This document shows positions 26,138 to 34,083 of a stretch of 64,000 nucleotides of DNA, piece after piece. Positions within the stretch are counted from its first letter, which is position 1. Each line of letters starts with the position of its first letter. The position numbers and the translations under genes are program-made. The DNA comes from JAIEOG01 sp964519985 (GTDB lineage Bacteria; Bdellovibrionota; FAC87; UBA2466): positions 79,006 through 143,005 of the forward strand of contig CAZFMF010000005.1 in assembly GCA_964519985.1 (NCBI GenBank), read 5' to 3'. Under the pieces are notes generated by a model that was not told the DNA's origin, searched no databases, and worked only from the letters and a program-made list of their open reading frames with translations.

Positions 26138-26950
26138 ATGCTTTACTCTCTTCGCGTCCTCACGGTCTTGTTCGCCGCCGCCGCCCTCCTGCCCGGCACG
26201 CTTTGGGCGGATCCCTTCTCTGGAAAGAGGGGGTGTTTTCTCCTCTACGATCTCACCGCCGGAAAAATGGTGTCGGAAATCGGCGGGGCGGTCTGTAAGG
26301 AGCGATTCTCTCCGTGTTCGACCTTCAAAGTGCCGCTAGCGGTGATGGCGTTCGATTCCGGTGTCTTGAAGGATGAGAACGAAGTTTTGAAATGGGATGG
26401 CAAAGTAGATCCGCGCCCGGCGGTGAACCAGGATCATAATGCCAAGACCTGGATGCGAGATTCCGTCGTTTGGTTTTCTCAACGTCTCACGCCCAAGATG
26501 GGCGAAAAGAAACTTCAGACGTACTTAAAGAGTTTTCGCTACGGGAACGAAGATCTCTCGGCCGGTTTGACGGAAGCCTGGATAGTTCCACCCGATCAAA
26601 GTCCCGCGCTTATGATTTCCGCTTACGAGCAGCTCGAGTTTATGAAGGCATTGTGGACCGACAAGCTCCCCGCCTCGAAGCGGTCATTGCAGCTAACGCG
26701 CGAGATCACCTTTTTAGAAACGTCGCCCGGCGGATTCCGACTCAGTGGAAAAACCGGCTCCCACTACTACCACGGTGATCCGCGCCAACGACTGGGTTGG
26801 TTCATTGCGCACCTGCAAAAAGGCAAGCAAGCCTACCTAACCGTGTTGCAATTCAGCGATCGCAAAGCCGCACCGGAGAACACCGGCTATGGCGGAATGG
26901 CCGCCAAAGAACTGACGAAAGCGCAGTTGCGCGAAGCGGGGATCTGGTAA
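26138..26950 (+). CDS. class D (OXA-type) serine beta-lactamase
   Basis: The protein has 270 residues with a Sec signal peptide ending near residue 24 (GTLWA). All class D motifs are intact: STFK (61-64, nucleophile Ser61 and the lysine carbamylated in this family), SVV (109-111), YGN (135-137), tryptophan in EAWIV (148) and KTG (205-207). Periplasmic hydrolysis of beta-lactams is therefore likely; substrate range cannot be read from sequence. The gene stands alone with no mobile element nearby and base composition like its neighbours, suggesting an intrinsic chromosomal enzyme. Sensor-type relatives (BlaR1) would carry membrane segments, which are absent here. Confidence 0.94.
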   Translation: MLYSLRVLTVLFAAAALLPGTLWADPFSGKRGCFLLYDLTAGKMVSEIGGAVCKERFSPCSTFKVPLAVMAFDSGVLKDENEVLKWDGKVDPRPAVNQDHNAKTWMRDSVVWFSQRLTPKMGEKKLQTYLKSFRYGNEDLSAGLTEAWIVPPDQSPALMISAYEQLEFMKALWTDKLPASKRSLQLTREITFLETSPGGFRLSGKTGSHYYHGDPRQRLGWFIAHLQKGKQAYLTVLQFSDRKAAPENTGYGGMAAKELTKAQLREAGIW

Positions 26951-26996
26951 TAACACCCGCTACTCCACAACGTGCCTTCCGCCATTCGACCCCGGC

Positions 26997-27563
26997 TTAG
27001 CGGATCGAATCCAAACAATCGGTCAGAGTCTTGGAATAGTACTGATCGATGAAACGATCGTTGTCGTAATCGTAGATCGCCGTTTTGCCGTTCGCATTCG
27101 AGGCACAAGTCAAACCGCGTCGGCTCGCGCGCAGGGTCCGGGTGCATTCGTACGACGTTTTGGCGTAGTACTTATCGATGTACTTGTTGCGCGCCTTATC
27201 GAAGATCGCGTAACCGTCCTTGCCTTGCTGGCAGCTCAATTTCGGATGGTACGTGTGCAACGAATCAATGCACTCATCGACGGTCTTTGAATAGTAAGCG
27301 TCGATGAACTTCTGGGCGGCAAGATCGTAGATCGCCAATCGGCCGTTCGCATTCGACAAACAGGTTTGGCTCCCGAAACTTGCCCGCACGATGCGATTAC
27401 AGTCGGTCACCGACTGAGAATAGTATTGATCGAGAAACCGGTTGGCATCCAAATCGAAAATGGCGGCTTTGCCGCTCGCGTTGGTCTTACAGATCAAACG
27501 CGCTTCCGCGATGGAACCGAATACCAAGAAAATGGCCAGAAATGAAAAAAGACGAGTCCCCAT
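26997..27563 (-). CDS. secreted protein of four tandem 43-residue cysteine repeats
   Basis: The protein has 188 residues from the ATG at 27563, placed 7 bases after GGGGGA; a GTG 15 bases upstream overlaps that site. A signal peptide (MGTRLFSFLAIFLVFGSIAEA) is followed by four repeats with the shared pattern L.C..NANGK.AIYD.....FIDQYYSKT..EC...LR. Each unit has two cysteines, suggesting one disulfide per repeat, and resembles a small beta-hairpin module. I know no named family; it may be a surface or secreted binding protein. Confidence 0.8.
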   Translation of the reverse strand: MGTRLFSFLAIFLVFGSIAEARLICKTNASGKAAIFDLDANRFLDQYYSQSVTDCNRIVRASFGSQTCLSNANGRLAIYDLAAQKFIDAYYSKTVDECIDSLHTYHPKLSCQQGKDGYAIFDKARNKYIDKYYAKTSYECTRTLRASRRGLTCASNANGKTAIYDYDNDRFIDQYYSKTLTDCLDSIR

Positions 27564-27638
27564 GATTTTATCCCCCACGGCGAATGATCCGCAGTGAGTG
27601 GTTCCCCGTCAAACGCGGCGCGCCGCGACGACCTAGAC

Positions 27639-27667
27639 TTGACAGTCGGTTCGGGTCGAACCATACC
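27639..27667 (+). promoter_or_regulatory. sigma70-type promoter
   Basis: TTGACA (27639-27644), a 17-base spacer and CATACC (27662-27667) make one of the best promoter matches in the window. The transcript would begin near 27674, about 24 bases before the TTG start of the next gene. Confidence 0.6.
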
Positions 27668-27697
27668 CGAAGTAGGTTTTTTTAATTGGGGGTTCCT

Positions 27698-28357
27698 TTG
27701 AAAAAGTTGCTTTCGCTGACCGTAGCTTTCGTCACACTAAACACATCTGCTTTTGCGGGCACCATTAAGGTAACGGACGAAGGGGGCACGGTCGCCAACC
27801 TCATCGAGAACAATCGCTATCGGGTCGCCGTTTCCGAGCGGCTCCACGTGGTGATTGACGATGAAAAAATCGATACCGTGCTAAAGCTCTCCGGCTACGC
27901 CACCCGGCACAATCTCCTGGGTTCCAGTTATGTCGCGCGCAGTTACGTCACGGACGGCGCCACGCTTTCGGAAACGAACATTCTCGACGAACTCAAAGCC
28001 ATCCCCGTGCGGGCCCTGCGCCTCAACGTCGTTTTCCCGCTCAGAGCCAGCTCGCTGCGCGACAAGTTTTCCGAAGCGCTGAAAGACAACGGCATCGATG
28101 CAAAAAAAGATGTCGCGATCAAAGCCTTAATGGATCAACTCACCTTTAATGTCGCCCCGGGTGATACGATCGACTTCATTTCCGCCACGCGGACGAACGG
28201 GAAGGACCTCGTTTCGATCCTGGTCTCCACTCTTCCCAACGCCCTGCAAACCAGCGATGCCGAACTGGGGCTGAAATTCTGGAAAATCTGGTTTGGCAAA
28301 ACCCAGGACGCCGACATGGCCAAAGTCAAAAAAGCGCTCATCACCGGCAAGAACTGA
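27698..28357 (+). CDS. secreted protein, possible chalcone-isomerase-like fold
   Basis: The start is taken as the TTG at 27698, behind TTGGGGG at good spacing; it yields the signal peptide MKKLLSLTVAFVTLNTSAFA and 219 residues. The C-terminal pattern FNVAPGDTIDFISA ... LGLKFWKIWFGKTQDADMAKVKKALITGK resembles bacterial chalcone-isomerase-like domains, which end in a similar WLG-K-D--L--ALLG motif; this link is weak. It is 22 bases ahead of a lipoprotein gene and shares its promoter. Confidence 0.75.
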   Translation: MKKLLSLTVAFVTLNTSAFAGTIKVTDEGGTVANLIENNRYRVAVSERLHVVIDDEKIDTVLKLSGYATRHNLLGSSYVARSYVTDGATLSETNILDELKAIPVRALRLNVVFPLRASSLRDKFSEALKDNGIDAKKDVAIKALMDQLTFNVAPGDTIDFISATRTNGKDLVSILVSTLPNALQTSDAELGLKFWKIWFGKTQDADMAKVKKALITGKN

Positions 28358-28379
28358 TCGCACTGAGTAAGGAAGCACC

Positions 28380-29189
28380 ATGAAAGCGATTCTTTTTTCC
28401 CTTACGGCGTTGGCTCTGACTTCCGGTTGTGGCATCGCGCGCATGACCGAAGAAACGCGGGATCAGGTCGTGGAGAGCAATCGCAAACAGGGTGAGCTTC
28501 TGTCGAAAGTGAAAATGCAGGCGCTCGACCAAACCTGTGGGCGACTCGCCTTCACCGATCCGCGGCTCGACGCGGCCACGGAGTACGAACGCCTCGCGGC
28601 CCTCACCCCCTACGCGCGCGAATGCGGCAAAGAAGGATCGCCGACGGATCTCATTGAACTGAGCTACCTGCTACTCAAAACGGTGAACACGGTGGGGAAC
28701 AATCCGGAAGGTGCACGCACTCGGTACTACGCACTGGGGACGCTCGCCGCCTATATGCCGGATGAGAAATTTGGGGCTTTGATCGACGAACAAATTACCC
28801 AAGGGGGGCGCTACTACTCCGAAGCGCACCAGGTCGCGGCCTTACGCTTTCACTTCATCAATAAGTACCGTTTGCAGCCGATTTTCGACGAAACCGGGCG
28901 TCCCGACGGCTTTAGCCGCGTAACCCTAACCCAGCTCAAGGAAGCGGTTGGCTTTTACAAGCAGCTGGCGGCCATCGCCCATTCGCCCTACCGTGATCGG
29001 TTCGTTTTCATTTCGGGCGACCACGAAATGGAACTCGATCTCGCCCCGGTCAGCCGGGATGAAAGCCGCAATTGGTTGGCGGACTTCGATGGCTTGAACA
29101 CCACGATTGCCGACAAATTCAATGCTGCGGCCGACCCCGCGGATCGTGCCTCCCCGCAAGCTCAGGAACTGCTCAACCAGTTGAAATAG
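28380..29189 (+). CDS. lipoprotein of unknown function
   Basis: The protein has 269 residues. MKAILFSLTALALTSGC is a lipoprotein signal with the acylated cysteine at 17. The mature part is helical and charged, with TEETRDQVVESNRKQGELLSKVKMQ directly after the lipobox and no recognised domain. A clear AAGGA ribosome site precedes the ATG. It is probably co-transcribed with the secreted gene before it. Confidence 0.8.
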   Translation: MKAILFSLTALALTSGCGIARMTEETRDQVVESNRKQGELLSKVKMQALDQTCGRLAFTDPRLDAATEYERLAALTPYARECGKEGSPTDLIELSYLLLKTVNTVGNNPEGARTRYYALGTLAAYMPDEKFGALIDEQITQGGRYYSEAHQVAALRFHFINKYRLQPIFDETGRPDGFSRVTLTQLKEAVGFYKQLAAIAHSPYRDRFVFISGDHEMELDLAPVSRDESRNWLADFDGLNTTIADKFNAAADPADRASPQAQELLNQLK

Positions 29190-29530
29190 CCTCCCATCTG
29201 CACCCTTGAGCTTGGCGCTCGAAAGGGTTAGGAGGAGTGCGCTTCCCGTGGATAACGGGATGCGGCTTCGGGAGGGTTCTTGGTACGCATTCTAACTCTT
29301 TTCGGCCTCACCTCGCTCTTGTCGTCGTTCGTCCACGCGACCGAATGAGTAGTCGAGAGCATGTTTACCCTCTAGACACCTGCTTGACACATTTCGTCCC
29401 GCGGACGTTGCGCGCATGCCTATGGCCACCCCTGTAGTCTTACGGACTGCGTATTCCGTCTTGGTACGGCAAATGCTCTATGGCTGCCCGTCGCTTGGTG
29501 CGACCGAGTTTTTGATTGGGTGGGTGTGTG
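29190..29530. other. intergenic region with a signal-peptide fragment
   Basis: This 341-base gap has no full gene. It contains a 22-codon frame (29280-29348) that reads like an isolated signal peptide, and a TTGACA (29384-29389) with no fitting -10. Nothing else was seen. Confidence 0.6.
29280..29348 (+). pseudogene. orphan signal peptide mini-frame
   Basis: A TTG behind GGGAGGGTTC opens a 22-residue frame, MVRILTLFGLTSLLSSFVHATE, ended by TGA. It has the charge, hydrophobic core and A-x-A-like end of a Sec signal peptide but no mature protein. It could be the start of a broken secreted-protein gene or a leader peptide. Confidence 0.3.
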
Positions 29531-30319
29531 ATGAAAAAAGTTTTCTTGTCGGCGATTTGTTTGCTCAGCCTTTTTCCGGCTGAGGCGTATGGTGAGAGCG
29601 TCCAGAGTTTGCGGGCGCGGCACGCGTCGACGGTGACGGGTTCGCACGGAGCGATGGCGACGACCTCGTCGAGCGGCCGCCCGGTGGCGGATGAGAGCAC
29701 GGCGTACATGGCGCAGCCTTACGGATATCCGTACAGCAGCCCCGGGTACCAAACGCCGGTACAAGGTTACGGCTACCCGTACTCGAGCCCCGGATACAAC
29801 ACTTACGGTTACAATAACTACAATAACTATAACTACACGTCCGGCTACCCTTCGAACTTCAACAACTACGGCGTCTATGCCAACCCGATGATGGGGTACG
29901 GCAATATGGGCTACGGCGGAATGGGTTACGGAAACAACCTGGGCTACCTAAACCCGATGTTGGCGCGCAATACGGTACCACCGGTTTCGATGGGACCGGC
30001 CGGTTACAATAACGGCTCCAGTATCTGGAACTCGCCGTTGATTCTGAACCACCGTTACAGCTCGCCGGTCGGCATGGGCGGATCGGTTTGGGGCAATCAG
30101 GGCTACGGAATGGGCAACGGGTACGGCGGCTATGGTTACAATGACTATAGCTTGTTGGGTGGTTACGGATATGGCGGCTACGGCTACAGCGACTACAGCT
30201 TGCTCGGCGGCTATGGCGACTACAGTTATGGCTACGGCGCCGGTTACGGTTACGATGGTGGATTCGCGATGGATCTTGGCGGTTACGGCTGGGATTTCGA
30301 TCTCAACATCGGCTGGTAA
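29531..30319 (+). CDS. secreted Gly/Tyr/Asn-rich repeat protein
   Basis: The protein has 262 residues from the ATG at 29531, preceded by GGGTGGGTG. A signal peptide (MKKVFLSAICLLSLFPAEA) is followed by about 45 ordinary residues and then about 190 residues of low-complexity repeats such as GYPYSSPGY, YNNYNNYNY, GYGGMGYGN and GGYGYGGYGYSDYSLLGGYG. Two near-identical blocks of about 18 residues (YNDYSLLGGYG / YSDYSLLGGYG) show recent duplication. Such Gly/Tyr-rich tracts form flexible, self-associating surface layers in some secreted proteins; function here is unknown. Confidence 0.8.
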   Translation: MKKVFLSAICLLSLFPAEAYGESVQSLRARHASTVTGSHGAMATTSSSGRPVADESTAYMAQPYGYPYSSPGYQTPVQGYGYPYSSPGYNTYGYNNYNNYNYTSGYPSNFNNYGVYANPMMGYGNMGYGGMGYGNNLGYLNPMLARNTVPPVSMGPAGYNNGSSIWNSPLILNHRYSSPVGMGGSVWGNQGYGMGNGYGGYGYNDYSLLGGYGYGGYGYSDYSLLGGYGDYSYGYGAGYGYDGGFAMDLGGYGWDFDLNIGW

Positions 30320-30327
30320 TGTCTTTT

Positions 30328-30402
30328 CGAGCGTAGCGAAGCAATCTCGCAGCGCAATCGCGGCGGGGTTGCTTCGTCGCCCTTCGTGCTCCTCGCAATG
30401 AC
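30328..30402. repeat. GTCATTGCGAG-family palindromic repeat, copy 3
   Basis: CGAGCGTAGCGAAGCAATCTCGC and the opposite arm GGGGTTGCTTCGTCGCCCTTCG...CTCGCAATGAC fill the space between two convergent genes. The second half is nearly identical to the copy inside cinA. Confidence 0.8.
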
Positions 30403-33252
30403 CTAGTTTCGAGACAGTCCAAAAATCCGCGAAACGCAATTCTTCGCTTCCGTCCAATAGACGGTCCCCCAACCCTTGCGGCCGGCTAAGCGTTTCTTCA
30501 TGTACTGGTAGATCAGATCGCGGTGCGTTTGGGTGAAGCGTGTCTCGTGCTTCAACCATTCCCGTTGGCGAATTTTGTCGGCTTCTTTATCGTTCGCATC
30601 CCAGAGATCATCGTACGACGCGCGCAGCGCGTGGAAGCCTTGCTCCAAGGAGATCAGCCAAGACGGCAAGGCGATTTCGTCCAGATCTTCCCAAACCAAA
30701 GTCACCCATTCGGCCGGGCCCCGATATTTCCCGCTTCGATTGAGCTCCTTCACTTCTTCCGTCACCAGAGTTTCCAATAAGTGACGCGCCCGCCGTACCT
30801 GACGGTCGTCCACGTTGCCCATGGCATTCACATCACGCAAATTCCACAGCGCTTCGGTGATAAAGGGAATGCTGTTGTAGGAGGCCCCCACGCAGAGCTG
30901 CATGATCTCCCGGACCTGATCCGGATCCAGCCGGATCACAAGGCCCAGGTCGATGAGGGCCGCGGAATAGCGGGGAACGGCGGTACGGGTTTTCGGAACG
31001 CGCAGCAAGAAATTCCCGCTGTGCAAATCACCGTGCATAAAACCAAATTGAGCGCCGGGCCGATGGGCAAACTTTTCCGGATACACCGCCGCCTGCATCG
31101 GGGTAACGAGCAGTTCCTCGGAAGTCAGCTGCACCAGGGCATCCATGAACTCCTTCGGTAGGGACGGGTAATACTGCTCCAGAATCTCCTTGTTTGGCAC
31201 ATCGCTGACCAACTCCATCACCATGACTTGAGATTCGGGCCGTGCCGGATACGCTTTGGGCACGTAGATATCGAGGTTCGATTTCCCAAACGGCGCGATA
31301 TTGACCTCCAATTGCCGGTTTAGGCGTTCAGCCGCGTCGTTGTGGTTTTGGACCGTTACGTCAATGCGGAGTTCTTCGCGCAAACCCGCGTAGAGCATCT
31401 CGATCAATTCTTCGAGCCGCCGCTTCGACGGGCCGCGACCATTCTTGGACTGCAACGCGGCGGAAAGTTGAGCGGCCAGACGACGCAGTACCACCCGTTC
31501 GGCATCCAGTAGTTTTTCGACGCCGGGTTTCAACACACGCACGGCCACCGGTGTTTTCGTGCCGTCGCCATTGTCGTAATCGGCGTAGACCATTTGGAAG
31601 AGTTTTCCCGCTTTGCCCGACAACCGGATATTGGACAACGGATACTTGTTCACGTCCTCGTCGATAATGCGCTGAATCTGATCGAGCGGCACTTCCCAAC
31701 TGTCATCGCGGATCTTTTTGAACATGTTCGCAAAGGAGCCTAGCCCCGCTTTTTTCGATACGGTCTGGAAAAATTGCTGGGCCATCGGCGGCAGATGGGT
31801 GAGCACGATGCTGAGCGACTGATAATCCGTCGTCTCGAGCGGCGCCCGCATGAGATCTAAAATAATATCCTTCAAGACGTCCGAAGGTAGGGTTTGCAAA
31901 TACTCGTCGAAGAAAACTTTGATGAGCCCGTGCACCCGCGGATCTTGTTCGGCCAGCGCCCGAAGTTCCGGCGATTCCGCGGCCGCCGTGCCGATGCGAT
32001 AAATCTGCGGCAAAACGACATCATGGAGTTGGCGGTGGAAAGCGGCCAGCACGCGCGCCTGATCGGCGGTCTGCATCTGCTCTAACTGATCGAGAAAAGC
32101 CACTACCCGGCCTTCACTTTCGGCCAGACGCTGGTAGGCCTCTAAGGCATCGGCCCCCTTTCCCGCCCAGTTCCCCAAATTCGGCGCGGACAAAATCGTC
32201 CCCAAGGCGAGATTGCCCACGGCGGAGGTCACACTCGGAGGCGCCGTGGGCGCCGGGTCGTTCGGCGCGGCCGTTTTCGCCGGTTCGACTTTCGCGGGCG
32301 CAGGTTTGGGTGTCGCGGAAGGCGCCGGGCTGACCGGAAGCGGCCCCGCTGCGCTACCTTCCAATTGCGCCAAGTGATGCTCACGGCGCCATTTTTTTCG
32401 CTGCGATTTGCTCAGTCCGGGTGGCATAGTGGGCCCCGCCGATCCCGTGGCCGTATCTGGCTGCGTCAACGCATCTAGCTCGTCTTCGGTCAGTGCCGTT
32501 TCACTATTATCATCTTCAAACGCGGCGACCTCCGCCTCGCTCACCGGCGGCACGGCGGGTTTGGCACCGGCGTTGCCTAAGTGGTCTTCGACCGAGCGCA
32601 GGAGTGAGACCGTCCCCCGGGTCGAAAACGCGACCCCCAAAGCCCCCGACAAGATGCTCGCGACGATCGTGGGCGACACATCGCCATTGCCCACGATCCC
32701 CTCCACGATTTTGTGCAGGCGTTCCGCCTTGTCGAATTCAAAGAGTTCCGCGTCCATTTGGACCGTGGTGTCCCCGAAATCTTTCGGTTCGGTGACTACG
32801 GCCGGCTTCACCCGATCGGGACCACGCATCCGATCGAAGAGCGCTTCCATATCGCCCCGCAATGAGCCGGTGAAAACGCGAGTGGGTTCGCGGTGCTTCA
32901 CGTACTGCGCAAGGTTGTAAATGGGCGGGCCGACGTAGCGTTTGGGGTGTTTGTATATCCGGACAATCTCTTTCAAGTAGGACTTGAAAAGCAAGAGCTG
33001 GTCGCGCCGGGAATACCGACGATAATCCATGAACTCGACCGCGCCCTTGCGATCTAAATTGGCCGAGCCAATCAAAACGAGAAGAAAGGCTTCGATCGCG
33101 GGCGGAAGTCGGACCGCGGTATGCGGATCCCGCTCGGACCCCGTAGCCGTGAAAGCTTCGGCTCGACGCACCGATCCCGGCGGCATCAAGAAAGCAAAGA
33201 TAATGAGAATACGGATCAGAGAAGAGCTATATCGCCGCCCAAGAACGCCCAC
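30403..33252 (-). CDS. ABC1/UbiB (AarF)-type atypical kinase with long N-terminal extension
   Basis: The protein has 949 residues from a GTG. The C-terminal 450 resemble the ABC1/UbiB kinase-like family: nucleotide-loop region VAVRVLKPGV (about 570-579), FMHGDLHSGNF (about 738) with the catalytic Asp and Asn, and ALIDLGLVIRL (about 765). The lysine normally present in AVKV is arginine (AVRV, about R572), and the usual KxGQ motif is degenerate (KKAGLGSFANMF). The N-terminus has a signal-peptide-like segment (LIRILIIFAFLMPPG...AEA), then acidic and Pro/Ala-rich linkers. UbiB relatives support quinone or lipid metabolism; the altered lysine and possible export make the role here unclear. Confidence 0.85.
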   Translation of the reverse strand: MGVLGRRYSSSLIRILIIFAFLMPPGSVRRAEAFTATGSERDPHTAVRLPPAIEAFLLVLIGSANLDRKGAVEFMDYRRYSRRDQLLLFKSYLKEIVRIYKHPKRYVGPPIYNLAQYVKHREPTRVFTGSLRGDMEALFDRMRGPDRVKPAVVTEPKDFGDTTVQMDAELFEFDKAERLHKIVEGIVGNGDVSPTIVASILSGALGVAFSTRGTVSLLRSVEDHLGNAGAKPAVPPVSEAEVAAFEDDNSETALTEDELDALTQPDTATGSAGPTMPPGLSKSQRKKWRREHHLAQLEGSAAGPLPVSPAPSATPKPAPAKVEPAKTAAPNDPAPTAPPSVTSAVGNLALGTILSAPNLGNWAGKGADALEAYQRLAESEGRVVAFLDQLEQMQTADQARVLAAFHRQLHDVVLPQIYRIGTAAAESPELRALAEQDPRVHGLIKVFFDEYLQTLPSDVLKDIILDLMRAPLETTDYQSLSIVLTHLPPMAQQFFQTVSKKAGLGSFANMFKKIRDDSWEVPLDQIQRIIDEDVNKYPLSNIRLSGKAGKLFQMVYADYDNGDGTKTPVAVRVLKPGVEKLLDAERVVLRRLAAQLSAALQSKNGRGPSKRRLEELIEMLYAGLREELRIDVTVQNHNDAAERLNRQLEVNIAPFGKSNLDIYVPKAYPARPESQVMVMELVSDVPNKEILEQYYPSLPKEFMDALVQLTSEELLVTPMQAAVYPEKFAHRPGAQFGFMHGDLHSGNFLLRVPKTRTAVPRYSAALIDLGLVIRLDPDQVREIMQLCVGASYNSIPFITEALWNLRDVNAMGNVDDRQVRRARHLLETLVTEEVKELNRSGKYRGPAEWVTLVWEDLDEIALPSWLISLEQGFHALRASYDDLWDANDKEADKIRQREWLKHETRFTQTHRDLIYQYMKKRLAGRKGWGTVYWTEAKNCVSRIFGLSRN

Positions 33253-33448
33253 CTACCCCACCCATGAATGGGCGTGGCCCCACCGCCAAGCCCATGCACG
33301 AGAATTGCGGCGGTAACGCGGAAAGGCAACAAAAAACTGGGCAAACGCTGCGAGTTGTCAAGCAGTTAACACTGTGCAGCAAACAAACTCGTAACCGTTC
33401 AGGTTGCCACCCCGCTCCAAAACGTTTACTCAATGGGAAAGCTTCGAT
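33253..33448. other. upstream region of the AarF-like gene
   Basis: There is no open frame with coding character on either strand. The minus-strand GGTGGGGTAG just before the GTG at 33252 may serve as its ribosome site. Confidence 0.5.
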
Positions 33449-33517
33449 TTGCCCCACGCTCTTTCCAACCTCGGCTTGTCCCGTTGGATCCCTGAGGCCA
33501 GGAAGACCGTGGGGCAA
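33449..33517. terminator. long hairpin after the sco gene
   Basis: TTGCCCCACG (33449-33458) pairs with CGTGGGGCAA (33508-33517). Inside, TCTTTCC pairs with GGAAGA and CCTCGG with CTGAGG, making a nearly continuous 69-base stem-loop. It begins at the base next to the sco stop codon. No T-tract follows, so it could be a transcript-end stabiliser or a small structured RNA rather than a classic terminator. Confidence 0.5.
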
Positions 33518-34069
33518 TTAATTTGCTTCGGCCGACAATTCCCGCAGATCTTTTTTCAGCTCGGAAAGCTTCTCTTCATCCATCGCTTGGTAGTAGCCGC
33601 GAATGCGGCCTTGGCCATCCACCAAAACAAAACGCGGGCTGTGCGCGATCGTGTCCCCATTCCCGCCGGCGAGTTTAAAGCCATCGCGGATCAACGCGTC
33701 GATTTCTTTCTTTCCACCGGTGCCGAAAATCCATTCCGATGGCGATGCCCCTAGTTTTGCGGCGTAGGCGGCAAGGACTTTCGGCCGGTCGTGTTTGGGA
33801 TCGACGCTGATCGATAGAAACTTAAATCCCTTCACCACCCCCAGGTCCCGTTTCACTTCGGCCATTTTTGTGTTGAGCAGCGGGCACTGTCCCTGACAGC
33901 GGGTAAAAATGAAATCCACCACCCAAGCGCTCCCCCGCAAATCTTTCTTGGAAAACGTCTTCCCTTCGCTCGTCGTCAAAGCAAACGGCGGAAGACCGGC
34001 GAGCGGCGCCGGGGCGGCGGCCAATCGGTTTGCCGCAAAAAATAGAGTAGCGAGCCAAAGGATTCTCAT
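33518..34069 (-). CDS. SCO1/SenC family copper chaperone for cytochrome oxidase
   Basis: The protein has 183 residues with a signal peptide (about 1-19, ANRLAAA). It has a thioredoxin-like fold with the copper site CQGQC (Cys58, Cys62) and His143 in IAHSPRFVLVD, both intact. SCO proteins deliver copper to, or reduce, the CuA centre of cytochrome c oxidase. It is the last gene of a run with ctaA and ctaB, 14 bases after ctaB, behind a strong GGGAGGG ribosome site, which supports a cytochrome oxidase assembly role. Confidence 0.93.
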   Translation of the reverse strand: MRILWLATLFFAANRLAAAPAPLAGLPPFALTTSEGKTFSKKDLRGSAWVVDFIFTRCQGQCPLLNTKMAEVKRDLGVVKGFKFLSISVDPKHDRPKVLAAYAAKLGASPSEWIFGTGGKKEIDALIRDGFKLAGGNGDTIAHSPRFVLVDGQGRIRGYYQAMDEEKLSELKKDLRELSAEAN

Positions 34070-34083
34070 GGGGCCCTCCCGCG

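Noticed and set aside
29384..29389. TTGACA as a promoter for the Gly/Tyr-rich gene
   Set aside because: No -10-like hexamer occurs at 16-18 bases.
29700..30310. CRISPR-like or satellite repeat array
   Set aside because: The repeats are degenerate GGNTAY-type codons within one open frame with a signal peptide, not equal repeats with unique spacers.
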